The notes: a model not told the origin generated them from the sequence alone. Counted from the first letter of the stretch, positions 50,921 through 60,952 are shown. The stretch is 64,000 nucleotides of DNA from Acidimicrobiia bacterium (GCA_003235475.1 QJWC01000094.1:1-64000); one strand, 5' to 3'. Numbers and translations: made by a program.

Positions 50921-52471
50921 GTGAGCACCGAAAAGAAGATCGAACGGCTCCGCGAGCTTCGGGCGAAGTCCCTCCAACCGGACAACCAGCGGGCTGTGCA
51001 ACGCCAGCATGACGCCGGCAAGCTCACGGCGCGCGAGCGCGTCGAGGTCCTCCTCGACGATGGGTCGTTCCAGGAGATCGACCCCTTCGTCCAGCACCAC
51101 GAGACGAACTTCGGCATCAACGAGAAGCGGCCCCTCGGTGATGCGGTCGTGACCGGATGGGGAGCGGTCGATGGTCGCAACGTCTTCGTGTTTGCCGAGG
51201 ACTTCACACGGTTCGGTGGAAGCCTCGGAGCCGTCGTGGCCGACAAGATCTGCAAGGTGATGGACCTCGCGATGGACACAGGGACACCCATCATCGGACT
51301 GAAGGACTCAGGCGGCGCCAGGATCCAGGAAGGCGTCCTCGGCCTCGACGGATACGGGAGGATCTTCGAGCGGAACGTTCGGGCTTCGGGCGTGATACCG
51401 CAGATCTCCGTGATCATGGGCCCGTGCGCGGGAGGTGCCGTCTACTCACCCGCTCTCACCGACTTCATCTATCAGGTCGAGGGAACCTCGCACCTCTTCA
51501 TCACGGGCCCGGACGTCATCAAGGCCGTCACCGGCGAAGAGGTCTCGATGGATGGCCTCGGCGGCGCACACGCACACTCGTCCCAGTCAGGCGTCACCCA
51601 CTTCGTCGCGGAAGACGATCGGCACGCTCTCGAGGAGGTCAGGTACCTCCTGTCGTTCCTCCCCTTGAACAACATGGAGGTCCCGCCGTTCTTCACCCCG
51701 CTCGATGCCCCGAACCGGATGGACGAGGCGCTCACGACCGTGGTGCCAGACTCGTCGAACCAGCCGTACGACGTTTTGGACGTGATCCACAGCCTCGTCG
51801 ACGACGGGGAGTTCTACGAGGTGCACGAGCACTTTGCAGGGAACATGGTCGTCGGGCTCGCCAGGTTGGATGGGTACACCGTCGGCATCGTCGCAAACCA
51901 GCCCGCCGTTCTTGCCGGGACGCTCGACATCAACGCGTCCGTCAAGGCAGCCCGTTTCGTGCGGTTCTGCGACGCGTTCAACATCCCGATCGTGACCCTC
52001 GTCGACGTTCCAGGCTTCCTGCCGGGCGTCGACCAGGAACACGGAGGCATCATCAGGCACGGGGCGAAACTCCTGTACGCGTACAGCGAAGCGACCGTCC
52101 CCCGCATATCCGTGATCATGCGGAAGGCATACGGGGGCGCATATCTCGTGATGAACTCGCGGGCCGTGCGCGCCGACGTCGTGTTCGCGTGGCCTTCTGC
52201 CGAAATCGCAGTCATGGGAGCCCAGGGCGCCGTGAACGTCATCCATCGGCGCGAGCTCGCGGACGCCGAAGACCCAGAGGCGAGGCGGGCCGAACTCGTC
52301 GCGGACTACGAATCCACGTTCAACACGCCCTACATCGCCGCCGAGCACGGCCTCGTCGACGACGTCATCGAACCCCGCGAGACGAGGCCCCGGCTCATCA
52401 GGGCCCTCGAGATCCTGCGCAACAAGCGAGAGCAGCTGCCACCGAAGAAGCACGGAAACATCCCGCTCTGA
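50921..52471 (+). CDS. Acyl-CoA carboxylase carboxyltransferase (beta) subunit, probably propionyl-CoA
   Basis: The 516-residue protein has both crotonase-type halves of the PccB/AccD5 family: ARERVEVLLDDGSFQEIDPFVQHH, VIMGPCAGGAVYSPALTDF, VTGEEVSMDGLGGAHAH, and in the second half GFLPGVDQEHGGIIRHGAKLLYAYSEATVPRISVIMRKAYGGAYLVM. It moves the carboxyl from biotin to acetyl- or propionyl-CoA. The nearby mutase suggests propionyl-CoA as substrate. GTG at 50921 has GGAG upstream. Confidence 0.92.
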   Translation: MSTEKKIERLRELRAKSLQPDNQRAVQRQHDAGKLTARERVEVLLDDGSFQEIDPFVQHHETNFGINEKRPLGDAVVTGWGAVDGRNVFVFAEDFTRFGGSLGAVVADKICKVMDLAMDTGTPIIGLKDSGGARIQEGVLGLDGYGRIFERNVRASGVIPQISVIMGPCAGGAVYSPALTDFIYQVEGTSHLFITGPDVIKAVTGEEVSMDGLGGAHAHSSQSGVTHFVAEDDRHALEEVRYLLSFLPLNNMEVPPFFTPLDAPNRMDEALTTVVPDSSNQPYDVLDVIHSLVDDGEFYEVHEHFAGNMVVGLARLDGYTVGIVANQPAVLAGTLDINASVKAARFVRFCDAFNIPIVTLVDVPGFLPGVDQEHGGIIRHGAKLLYAYSEATVPRISVIMRKAYGGAYLVMNSRAVRADVVFAWPSAEIAVMGAQGAVNVIHRRELADAEDPEARRAELVADYESTFNTPYIAAEHGLVDDVIEPRETRPRLIRALEILRNKREQLPPKKHGNIPL

Positions 52472-52600
52472 CGGGGTGTCAGGCGGCGGCACTTGGCCGC
52501 GTGCCTCGATTCGCGTAACGCCCTGACGACTCGGCAGGTCGGAAATCGAAAGGCTGGCGACACCTCTCCGGGGCGCTCCGACCCCTCCTAGGATTGCAAC

Positions 52601-54346
52601 GTGGATTCACTGCTCATCGCAAATCGCGGCGAGATCGCCGTCAGGATCATTCGCGCCGCGAGGGATCTCGGCATGCGCACAGTCGCCATCTACTCCGAGC
52701 TCGACCGCGATGCGGTCCACACCGGGCTCGCTGACGAGGCGTGGAACGTCGGGCCGGCACCCGCAGCCGAGTCCTACCTCAACGTTCCCAGGATTCTCGA
52801 GATCGCCCGTGAGTCAGGTGCAGACGCTGTCCACCCCGGATACGGCTTCCTCGCCGAGAACGCCGACTTCGCACAGGCGGTCGTCGACGCCGGGCTGATC
52901 TGGGTCGGGCCGCCTGCTTCGGCAATCGCGATGATGGGCGACAAGATCGAGTCGCGCGTCGCCGCCGAAGCGGCCGGCGTGCATGGCGTCCCCGGAACGC
53001 TCGAACCCCTCACGTCGGCAGACCAGGTCGCGGCGTTTGCTGCCGAGCACGGCTTTCCGGTGGCCATCAAGGCGGCCGCAGGCGGCGGAGGCCGCGGCAT
53101 GAAGGTCGTCCGCACCGCGGACGGTCTCGCAGACGCCTTCGAGTCCGCGGGCCGGGAGGCTGAGTCGTGGTTCGGCAATCCCGCGGTGTACGTGGAGCGC
53201 TACCTCGAGAACGCTCGCCACATCGAAGCACAGGTGCTGTTCGACACGCACGGCAACGGCGTCTTCTTCGGTGAGAGGGACTGCTCGCTCCAGCGGCGCC
53301 ACCAGAAGCTCGTCGAGGAGAGCCCGGCGCCGAGGTTCTCAGCAGAGGATCGTGCGCGCCTCGGCGAACTCGCGCTCGCGCTCGGCCACGCGGCCGGGTA
53401 CCAGTCCGCAGGAACCGTCGAGTTCCTGTACGCAGACGGGAACTTCTACTTCCTCGAGATGAACACCCGCATCCAGGTCGAGCACACGGTCACCGAAGAG
53501 GTGTTCGGGGTGGATCTCGTGGTCGAACAGCTGCGCGTCGCTGCTGGCGAATCCCTCGAATCGATGGGGACGCCGACACCGAACGGCCACACGATCGAGT
53601 TCCGGATCAACGCCGAAGACCCGTCGCGCGACTTCATGCCGACGCCCGGACAGCTCGTCAAGTACCGAGAGCCCGCAGGACCCGGTATCCGCATCGACTC
53701 GGGGGTTGTCGAGGGTTCGACGATCAGCCAGTACTACGACAACATGATCGCAAAGCTCATCGTGTCGGGTCGCGATCGCGAAGAGGCGATGCGGCGTGCA
53801 CGGCGGGCGCTGACCGAATACGAGATCGGCGGCGTCGACACGACGATTCCTGCGCACTTGGCAATCCTCGACAACGAGGACTTCGCGACCGGCAACGTCA
53901 GCACGAGGCTCGTCGAGGACACGATGGACTTCTCGAGTGTCGAGCGCCCCACAGCGCCGAGCGTGCCGGAAGAAGAAGAGCTCGCCGAGCGGTCACTGAC
54001 CGTGGAGGTCGGGGGTCGTCGGTTCCGTGTGAAGTACTGGGCACAGGTGCTCACCGCGCCGGGGTCCGGCAAGCGCGTCGCACCGAGGCGAAAGGCACCC
54101 AAGCTCGATGGCGGCGCGGGATCGAGGGGCGTTGCCGGAGAGGTCACGGCGCCCATGCAGGGAACGATCGTCAAGATCCACCACAAGGCTGGCGACACCG
54201 TGCATCAGGGCGAGCCGGTGTGCGTCCTCGAAGCCATGAAGATGGAGAACGAGATCAAAGCCCCGTCGTCTGGCGATATCGTCGACATCAAGGTGCAGGT
54301 CGGCGACACCGTGTCGTCCGGTCAGCTGATCCTCGTGATCAAGTAG
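52601..54346 (+). CDS. Acyl-CoA carboxylase biotin carboxylase plus BCCP (alpha) subunit
   Basis: The 581-residue protein has a biotin carboxylase (LIANRGEIAVRIIRAARDLGMRTVAIYS, HPGYGFLAENADFAQAV, ATP-grasp loop AAGGGGRGMKVV, LEMNTRIQVEHTVTEEVFGVDLVVEQL) and a C-terminal biotinyl domain with the acceptor Lys in EAMKMENEI. Together with the upstream beta subunit it forms propionyl/acetyl-CoA carboxylase. GTG at 52601 is exactly 6 nt after TAGGAT (leaderless geometry), 130 bp after the beta gene, so it may have its own promoter. It ends at a shared stop-codon dyad. Confidence 0.94.
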   Translation: MDSLLIANRGEIAVRIIRAARDLGMRTVAIYSELDRDAVHTGLADEAWNVGPAPAAESYLNVPRILEIARESGADAVHPGYGFLAENADFAQAVVDAGLIWVGPPASAIAMMGDKIESRVAAEAAGVHGVPGTLEPLTSADQVAAFAAEHGFPVAIKAAAGGGGRGMKVVRTADGLADAFESAGREAESWFGNPAVYVERYLENARHIEAQVLFDTHGNGVFFGERDCSLQRRHQKLVEESPAPRFSAEDRARLGELALALGHAAGYQSAGTVEFLYADGNFYFLEMNTRIQVEHTVTEEVFGVDLVVEQLRVAAGESLESMGTPTPNGHTIEFRINAEDPSRDFMPTPGQLVKYREPAGPGIRIDSGVVEGSTISQYYDNMIAKLIVSGRDREEAMRRARRALTEYEIGGVDTTIPAHLAILDNEDFATGNVSTRLVEDTMDFSSVERPTAPSVPEEEELAERSLTVEVGGRRFRVKYWAQVLTAPGSGKRVAPRRKAPKLDGGAGSRGVAGEVTAPMQGTIVKIHHKAGDTVHQGEPVCVLEAMKMENEIKAPSSGDIVDIKVQVGDTVSSGQLILVIK

Positions 54347-54360
54347 CGGCGAGCCGCTAC
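54343..54360. terminator. Perfect dyad with both stop codons of convergent carboxylase and mutase genes
   Basis: GTAGCGGC-GA-GCCGCTAC has 8-bp arms. The plus TAG (54344-54346) and the minus TAG (54359-54357) both lie in it. It is the longest of the five such dyads in this window. Confidence 0.5.
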
Positions 54361-55913
54361 GGAGCCGGAGGCTCGTAGCTCCCGAACACCGAGCGGAGGG
54401 CTGATGTGATCTCCCCCACCGTGGCCCCAGCCTCGAGCGCCGACTTCATCGGATACAACAGGTTCTCGCTGCCTCTCGCGGCTTTGTCCACGGATTCGAG
54501 GGCGATGTCGACCGGTTGCTGATCGCGGCGTCGCCTTCGCTCCTTCAGCGCATCGATCTGGTCGCGTTCGACGGCTGCATCGACTGTCAAGAGGTCAGGT
54601 TCGGCGTCCTCATCGATGACGAACCGGTTCACCCCGACGACGACAGCCTCCTCGGCATCGACGCGACGCGCGTACGCGTACGCCGCCTCCTCGATCTGAC
54701 GCTGCTGGAACCCTTGTTCGATGGCGGCGACGGCACCGCCGAGGTCGTCGATGCGCTCGATGAGCGACGCCGCCTCGGCTTCGATGGAGTCGGTGAGCGA
54801 CTCCACGTAGTAGCTGCCAGCCAGCGGGTCGACCGTGCGAGCCGCTCCTGCCTCGTATCCGAGGATCTGCTGCGTGCGGAGGGCGATCATGGCTGACTCC
54901 TCCGTGGGCAGCGCGAGCGCCTCGTCGAAGGAATTGGTGTGCAGCGACTGGGTGCCCCCGAGCGCCGCCGCGAGCGCCTGGTACGCCGTGCGAACCACGT
55001 TGTTCAGGGGCTGCTGCGCCGTGAGGGTCGAACCGGCCGTCTGCGTGTGGAATCGCATCTTCTGGGCTGCCTCCGTGGTGGCACCCACCCGATCCTTCAT
55101 CAGGCGGGCCCAAAGCCGCCTCGCGGCCCGGAATTTGGCTGCCTCCTCGAAGATGTCGTTGTGGGCGTTCCAGAAGAACGAGAGGCGCGGTGCGAACTCG
55201 TCAACATCGAGCCCTGCATCCTCTGCCGCGTGCACGTACGCGAGGCCGTTCGCGATGGTGAAGGCGACTTCTTGTGCTGCGGTGCTTCCCGCCTCGCGGA
55301 TGTGGTAGCCGCTGATGGAGATCGTGTTCCAATTCGGCAACTCAGCGGCGCAGTAGGCGAAGAGGTCCGTGATGATCCGCATCGACGGCTCGGGTGGAAA
55401 GACGTAGGTTCCGCGGGCGATGTACTCCTTGAGGATGTCGTTCTGCACGGTCCCTCGCAGCGCCGATGCATCCGCGCCCTGCTCTTCGGCAACGATCTGG
55501 TACATCAGCAGCAACATCGCGGCGGTCGAATTGATCGTCATCGACGTGGAGACGTCCGCCATCGGTATGCCATCGAAGAGGGAGCGGACGTCCTCGACCG
55601 AGTCGATTGCGACGCCGACCTTGCCGACCTCCCCTGCAGCGAGCCGGTCGTCCGAGTCCAGGCCCATCTGGGTTGGAAGGTCGAAGGCAACGGAGAGTCC
55701 CGTCTGGCCAGCCCTCAACAGCGCCTTGAAGCGCTCGTTTGTCGCCTTTGCGTTTCCGAAGCCGGCGTACTGGCGCATCGTCCATAGACGGCCTGTGTAC
55801 ATGGACTCGTACGGGCCCCTCGTGAACGGGAAGGCGCCCGGGAGTCCGAGATCGGTCCGGGGATCCCACCCTTCGAGGTCTCCCGGGCCGTAGAGCCGCT
55901 TGCCTTCTGGCAC
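54357..55913 (-). CDS. Methylmalonyl-CoA-mutase-type large subunit without B12 domain
   Basis: The 518-residue protein is the catalytic barrel of the B12-dependent acyl-CoA mutases: [82 protein letters not shown] and [41 protein letters not shown]. Tyr in RQYAGF and Arg in ARGTYVFP, the substrate residues of methylmalonyl-CoA mutase, are both present, unlike isobutyryl-CoA mutase. The B12 domain is separate in such proteins and is not in this window. The start is GTG. It fits with the adjacent propionyl-CoA carboxylase. Confidence 0.9.
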   Translation of the reverse strand: MPEGKRLYGPGDLEGWDPRTDLGLPGAFPFTRGPYESMYTGRLWTMRQYAGFGNAKATNERFKALLRAGQTGLSVAFDLPTQMGLDSDDRLAAGEVGKVGVAIDSVEDVRSLFDGIPMADVSTSMTINSTAAMLLLMYQIVAEEQGADASALRGTVQNDILKEYIARGTYVFPPEPSMRIITDLFAYCAAELPNWNTISISGYHIREAGSTAAQEVAFTIANGLAYVHAAEDAGLDVDEFAPRLSFFWNAHNDIFEEAAKFRAARRLWARLMKDRVGATTEAAQKMRFHTQTAGSTLTAQQPLNNVVRTAYQALAAALGGTQSLHTNSFDEALALPTEESAMIALRTQQILGYEAGAARTVDPLAGSYYVESLTDSIEAEAASLIERIDDLGGAVAAIEQGFQQRQIEEAAYAYARRVDAEEAVVVGVNRFVIDEDAEPDLLTVDAAVERDQIDALKERRRRRDQQPVDIALESVDKAARGSENLLYPMKSALEAGATVGEITSALRSVFGSYEPPAP

Positions 55914-56013
55914 TCGCTGATCCCTTCGCTATTCGGGGTCGCTACCTATGCTCACCGAGCGCCGATGCTACCGGTACGGCGGTACCGGAACCGCTTCACG
56001 GCGCGAGGATCCC

Positions 56014-58515
56014 ATGGACCAGGACATCCGTCGGCTCGAGAAAGCCGAACTCCAGCGCAGACGACTCCCGGCTGTCATCGCCCTCGCGATCGTGGCCGTG
56101 ATCGCGTCGACGTGGGTCGGACTCTTCGGTTTCCTCGGGGTGAATGCCGCGTACGGGACGGTCTCCGATCTCGAGCGGAGGTATGTCTGCAACACGTCGG
56201 ACATCGACATCGAGTTCCCTGACCTGTCCGAGCTCTCGAATGTGTACACGGTCGACGGTGTCAAGCTCGGCCAGCTGACTGAGCGCAACTCCCTCCCCGT
56301 CAAGTTCTCCGAGCTTCCCGACCTCGTCTCGGGAGCACTGCTCTCCGCCGAGGACAAGAGCTTCTACGAGCACGAAGGGATCGACTTCTCGGCCATTGGG
56401 CGAGCAGTCCTCGGCCGGATCACGAACAACCCTGCCGGGGGTGGTTCGACCATCACGCAGCAGGTGGCCAAACAGACGTTCCTGAGCACGGATCAGACGC
56501 TCGAACGCAAGATCTGCGAAGCGGTGGTCGCTGCCGAGATCGAACGGACCTACACGAAGGATCAGATCCTCGAATTCTGGGCGAACTCCGTGTTCTTCGG
56601 TTCGAACGCCTACGGCGTGCGCGCCGCATCGCTCGAGTACTTCGGTAAGGAGCTCGATGAGCTGACGATCGCAGAGGCAGCCCTTCTGCCCGTTCCGATC
56701 CGGAACCCGACCTTCTACCACCCCCGGCACAACCCCCTCAACGCCCTCGCGGCACGGAACCGCACCATCGACCGAATGGTCGCGAACGGGTACATCCTCA
56801 GGGCCGATGCCGAGGCTGCGAAGGCGGCGCCACTTGGCGTGATCCCCCAGCAGTCCTTCGAGTCGACGGCACCTCGAGTCATGTATGCGGTCAACAGGCA
56901 ACTCCTCGAAGACGACGAGTTCTCGATGCTCGGCGACACGAAGGAGGAGCGGAAGCGGGCGGTGTTCGGCTGCCCGGCCTCGGACACCGAATGCGAGGGT
57001 GGCGGAGGATTGACAATCGCCATCACGATCGACCACGACCTCCAGACGGAGGCGAACAGGATCCTTCGGGCGTGGTTCCGGTCAGGAGCCGACGGCCCCA
57101 CGGGCGCAATCGCAAGCATCGAGAACGAGACCGGCGCTATTCGCGTCCTCGCGTCTGGTGTGGACTACGGCACCGACCTCGAGGCAGGTGAGCGGCCGTT
57201 CGACCTCGCGATCGACGGTGCGCGTGCAGCTGGGTCGAGTTTCAAGCCCTTCACCCTGGCTGCGGCACTCGAGGCCGGCGATCGCGACGGCAACCCCGTG
57301 ACGCTCGGGTCGTACTGGGACGACTCGAGTCCCGCCGAGATCCAGTGTGAGACGGTCTGCTCCGAGTTCGGGCTCTACTGGCCCGTGAGCAACGCTGGCG
57401 GTTCGGCCCCGAAGGGCCTCCGGACGCTCGAATCCGCGACCTACAACTCGGTGAACACCGTGTACGCACGGCTCGTCGACGCGATCGGGCCGGAGCCGGT
57501 CGTTTCGATGGCGCACCGACTTGGCATCGAATCGAGCCTCCAGCCGGTGCTCTCGATCACCCTCGGCACCCAGGACGTCTCACCACAGGAGATGGCTGCT
57601 GCATACTCGACGTTTGCGAATTACGGGGAGAAGGTCGATCCGTACCTGATCGAGAGCATCACGGACCGGTTCGGCAACGTGATCTACCAGCACCAAACGG
57701 AGCCTCGGAGCGTCTTGTCTCCACAGATATCGGCCTCGATCGTGAACACCCTCGAAAAGGTCATCTCGAGCGGCACGGCGAGGCGTGCGAGCCTCGACCG
57801 CCCGGCGGCTGGCAAGACCGGCACGACGAACGACAGCAGGAACGTGTGGTTCGTGGGATTCGTACCGCAGATGACCACGAGCGTCTGGGTCGGCTACGCA
57901 AGCACGCAGCTCCCGCTCGAGAACATCACCGTGTGGAACGACGTCGAAGGATCCGAGCAGTTCTACAGGCGGGCATCTGGCGGCACGCTCGCGGCGCCGA
58001 TCTGGAAACAGTTCATGCTGTACGCGACCAAGTACCTCCCGAAGGAGGACTTCCCCGAGGATCCTCCGGGGACCTCTGTGTACGCGCAGACGCCGTACTC
58101 ACACGTGCCTCCCCTCGCGGAATCGACGACCGAGATGATCGAGGCCGTGTTCGCCGTCGGACTCAAGGGCGTGATCGAGGAAGTGCCGAGTTCGATGCCC
58201 GCCGGATCGCTTGTCTCGGTGTCGCCACTCCCAGGGACGCTCTCCCGTCAGGGTTCGACCGTCACGATCCAGGTATCCAACGGCCAGCCGCCGGAGATCA
58301 ACATGATCGATCTGCGGGGCCTCACCGCCCAGCAGGTCTCGCAGCGGCTCGCCGAGTTCAGCCAGGAAACGGGCCTGGCGATCGATTGGACCTTCGCCGA
58401 AGTCGTGACCACGAACCCGTCCCAACACGGCCGCGTTGTGACCACGAACCCCCTGCCGGGATCGCCCATCGGCAACAACCAGACAATCGTCGTGAGCTTC
58501 GGCGTCGCTCCCTAG
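56014..58515 (+). CDS. Class A penicillin-binding protein with PASTA domains
   Basis: The 833-residue protein has a TM anchor (AVIALAIVAVIASTWVGLFGFLGV), a GT51 glycosyltransferase (LLSAEDKSFYEHEGIDFSAIGRA at ~110, GGGSTITQQVAKQ) and a transpeptidase with SxxK in AAGSSFKPF (about 409-412), SVN in YNSVNTVYA and KTGTTND at about 600. Two PASTA domains (about 705-833) with TTNPLPGSPIGNNQTIVVSFG end the protein. It makes and cross-links peptidoglycan. ATG at 56014 with GCGAGGA upstream is preferred over 55948. It is divergent from the mutase gene. Confidence 0.94.
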   Translation: MDQDIRRLEKAELQRRRLPAVIALAIVAVIASTWVGLFGFLGVNAAYGTVSDLERRYVCNTSDIDIEFPDLSELSNVYTVDGVKLGQLTERNSLPVKFSELPDLVSGALLSAEDKSFYEHEGIDFSAIGRAVLGRITNNPAGGGSTITQQVAKQTFLSTDQTLERKICEAVVAAEIERTYTKDQILEFWANSVFFGSNAYGVRAASLEYFGKELDELTIAEAALLPVPIRNPTFYHPRHNPLNALAARNRTIDRMVANGYILRADAEAAKAAPLGVIPQQSFESTAPRVMYAVNRQLLEDDEFSMLGDTKEERKRAVFGCPASDTECEGGGGLTIAITIDHDLQTEANRILRAWFRSGADGPTGAIASIENETGAIRVLASGVDYGTDLEAGERPFDLAIDGARAAGSSFKPFTLAAALEAGDRDGNPVTLGSYWDDSSPAEIQCETVCSEFGLYWPVSNAGGSAPKGLRTLESATYNSVNTVYARLVDAIGPEPVVSMAHRLGIESSLQPVLSITLGTQDVSPQEMAAAYSTFANYGEKVDPYLIESITDRFGNVIYQHQTEPRSVLSPQISASIVNTLEKVISSGTARRASLDRPAAGKTGTTNDSRNVWFVGFVPQMTTSVWVGYASTQLPLENITVWNDVEGSEQFYRRASGGTLAAPIWKQFMLYATKYLPKEDFPEDPPGTSVYAQTPYSHVPPLAESTTEMIEAVFAVGLKGVIEEVPSSMPAGSLVSVSPLPGTLSRQGSTVTIQVSNGQPPEINMIDLRGLTAQQVSQRLAEFSQETGLAIDWTFAEVVTTNPSQHGRVVTTNPLPGSPIGNNQTIVVSFGVAP

Positions 58516-58569
58516 CGATTCGCCAACGGGTGTGGGACGTCGTCGGGGGCCACCACTAGCCTCGCCGAA

Positions 58570-60354
58570 ATGCCGCAGCCCGAGACCGCACTCCCTCCCC
58601 TCCGACGCCTGTGGCGGTACGCGACCGCGTACCGATCACGGATCGTCCTCGCAACGATCTATTCGTTCCTCAACAAAGCCGTGGATCTCGCCCCACCGTT
58701 CCTGATCGGCATGGCCGTCGATGTCGTGGCCAACGGAAGCGACTCGATGCTCGGCCAACTCGGGATCGAGGATCCGAAGACGCAGATCCTCGCCATCGCC
58801 GTGCTGACCTTCATCATCTGGTCGCTCGAGTCCCTCATGGACTACCTCGCATCCGTCGAATGGCGCAACCTCGCCCAGGCGATACAGCACGACCTCCGCG
58901 TCGACACGTACGAGCACATCCAAGAACTTGACATTGCGTACTTCGAGAACCGCGAGAGTGGCGACCTCATGGCCGTCCTCAACGACGACGTGAACCAGCT
59001 CGAGCGGTTCCTCGACATTGGTGCCAACGAGGTCGTCCAGATGCTGACAACGGTCCTGCTCATCGGGATCACGTTCTTCGCAATCGCACCGAGCGTTGCG
59101 TGGCTTGCATACCTGCCGATCCCGGTCATCCTGTGGGGTTCGATGAAGTTCCAGCGGACCATCGAGCCCCGCTACGAAGCCGTGCGCGGCGAGGCAGCCG
59201 CCATCAACTCGCAGCTCGCCAACAACATCGGCGGGATCAGCACGATCAAGGCGTTCACGGCCGAGCAGCGAGAGGTCGAGCGCATCGCAACCGCGTCCGA
59301 CCGCTATCAGCAGGCGAACCGATCGGCGATCCGCCTGTCGTCAGCCTTCACGCCGCTGATCCGGATCGCGATTCTCATCGGGTTCACCGCGACGCTCGTA
59401 TGGGGTGGTTTTCTCGCACTCGACGGAAACCTCAACATCGGCCTGTACTCGGTGATGGTGTTCCTCACGCAACGACTGCTGTGGCCCCTGACCAGGCTCG
59501 GGCAGACGGTCGACCTCTACCAGCGGGCGATGGCTTCCACGAAGCGGATCCTGAACGTGCTCGACTCGGACCCGGTGATCGTCGACGGGTCCACACCGCT
59601 CCCCGCATCGGCTGGAACCGGCCGCCTCGAGTTCGACGATGTGACGTTCTCCTACGAGCCCGGCTACCCGGTGCTCCACGACATCTCGCTGGTGATCGAG
59701 CCGGCGAAGACCACGGCGTTCGTTGGGTCGACGGGATCCGGAAAGACGACGCTCGTCAAGCTGCTGTTCCGCTTCTACGACGTCGACCGCGGCGTCGTCC
59801 GGCTCGACGGCGTCGACGTGCGCTCCCTTCCCCAGAAGGACCTTCGCGACACCATGGCCCTCGTGAGCCAGGACGTCTTCCTCTTCCATGGAACCGTGGT
59901 CGAGAACATCGCGTACGGGGTCCCGGACGCAACCCGCGAAGATGTGATCGAGGCAGCAACGCTCGCCGAAGCCGACGATTTCATCCGTGCCCTTCCAGAC
60001 GGCTACGACACGCTCATCGGCGAGCGAGGCCAAAAGCTCTCTGGTGGCCAGCGCCAAAGGGTCTCCCTCGCACGCGCCCTCCTCACCGACTCTCCGATCC
60101 TGGTGCTCGATGAGGCGACGTCGGCCGTCGACAACGAGACCGAGGCCGCGATCCAGCGATCGCTCGCTCGCGTCAGCCACAACCGCACGATGGTCGTGAT
60201 CGCCCATCGCCTGTCCACGATCCGTTCTGCCGACCGCATCTACGTGATCGACGACGGAACGATCGCACAGCAAGGCACGCACGAGGAATTGATCGAGGTG
60301 AGTGGCATCTACCGCAACCTCTGGGACGTTCAGACCGGCGCCGCGATCCACTGA
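58570..60354 (+). CDS. ABC exporter, fused permease and ATPase
   Basis: The 594-residue half-transporter has six TM segments in the first ~320 residues (for example ILAIAVLTFIIWSLESLMDYL, MLTTVLLIGITFFAIAPSVAWLAYLPI) and a C-terminal ATPase with Walker A GSTGSGKTT (about 386-394), signature LSGGQRQRVSLARALL and Walker B ILVLDEATSAVD. It would work as a homodimer, exporting lipids, peptides or drugs; the substrate is unknown. ATG at 58570 is 7 nt after TAGCCT (leaderless geometry). It follows the PBP gene by about 50 bp. Confidence 0.92.
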   Translation: MPQPETALPPLRRLWRYATAYRSRIVLATIYSFLNKAVDLAPPFLIGMAVDVVANGSDSMLGQLGIEDPKTQILAIAVLTFIIWSLESLMDYLASVEWRNLAQAIQHDLRVDTYEHIQELDIAYFENRESGDLMAVLNDDVNQLERFLDIGANEVVQMLTTVLLIGITFFAIAPSVAWLAYLPIPVILWGSMKFQRTIEPRYEAVRGEAAAINSQLANNIGGISTIKAFTAEQREVERIATASDRYQQANRSAIRLSSAFTPLIRIAILIGFTATLVWGGFLALDGNLNIGLYSVMVFLTQRLLWPLTRLGQTVDLYQRAMASTKRILNVLDSDPVIVDGSTPLPASAGTGRLEFDDVTFSYEPGYPVLHDISLVIEPAKTTAFVGSTGSGKTTLVKLLFRFYDVDRGVVRLDGVDVRSLPQKDLRDTMALVSQDVFLFHGTVVENIAYGVPDATREDVIEAATLAEADDFIRALPDGYDTLIGERGQKLSGGQRQRVSLARALLTDSPILVLDEATSAVDNETEAAIQRSLARVSHNRTMVVIAHRLSTIRSADRIYVIDDGTIAQQGTHEELIEVSGIYRNLWDVQTGAAIH

Positions 60355-60401
60355 TCCAACGATCACACCCGCTCGGCAGCGCGTCTTCTTTTCGCGGTCT
60401 C

Positions 60402-60440
60402 ATGCAATGTACTTGATTGCATTTGATGTTATTTGATATG
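60402..60440. promoter_or_regulatory. AT-rich dyad plus three 10-bp-phased TTGAT repeats
   Basis: ATGCAAT-gtacttg-ATTGCAT (60402-60422) is a perfect inverted repeat. TTGAT occurs at 60413, 60423 and 60433, exactly one helix turn apart. The stretch is far more AT-rich than its surroundings. It lies just before the orphan gene start at 60449. It looks like an operator or promoter region; no factor is recognised. Confidence 0.5.
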
Positions 60441-60448
60441 AACTGTGC

Positions 60449-60913
60449 ATGACGTTCAGATCAACACCGGCGGCGACCGAGGGGGCGATCCCCAAGGTCC
60501 GTCCTCCCTTCTCGGGTCGCAGCGCCAAACTCCCGGGCGCCGCCGGTGTTACCCCTCCCCGAGTGACGGCGATGGAACGCCGGCTCGTGGAGGTTCGGAT
60601 CCGTCCCGACACCGAACCCGGGTACCTGCCAACCCATCCGTATGTCCGTCGGTTCTGGATTGCCGCACTTGGTCCGGGGGCGGTCGCTGACCTGCTCCGA
60701 CTCACCGCCGCTGCACACCGCGGCCGCCCCCTGAAAGCCCCACTCAACCTCCCGACGCTCATCAGCGAGGGACTCGCAGCGCATGCACCAGACGGGGCAA
60801 TCGAGGTCGGTACCACCGTGCCCGGGCTGAGCGACGCCCACGTCGCGCGACTTCGGCCTGCTCTGCGCCGCGAGCACCAGCGGACACGACCGCCCGCACG
60901 ATCGCCCGCCTAG
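60449..60913 (+). CDS. Uncharacterised protein with YVRRFW...LGPGAVADLLRL motif
   Basis: The 154-residue product has a proline- and arginine-rich N-terminus and then RLVEVRIRPDTEPGYLPTHPYVRRFWIAALGPGAVADLLRLTAAAHRGRPLKAPLNLPTLISEGLA, which looks like a conserved helical, possibly DNA-binding module of actinobacterial proteins. I cannot name the family. ATG at 60449 puts the AT-rich operator just upstream; ATG at 60572 would give only the conserved part (113 residues). A long antisense ORF (60461-61474) overlaps and is less convincing. Confidence 0.6.
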   Translation: MTFRSTPAATEGAIPKVRPPFSGRSAKLPGAAGVTPPRVTAMERRLVEVRIRPDTEPGYLPTHPYVRRFWIAALGPGAVADLLRLTAAAHRGRPLKAPLNLPTLISEGLAAHAPDGAIEVGTTVPGLSDAHVARLRPALRREHQRTRPPARSPA

Positions 60914-60952
60914 GGAGATCGACTGCCTTTGGGCGAAGTAGCCTCGCTGGCG

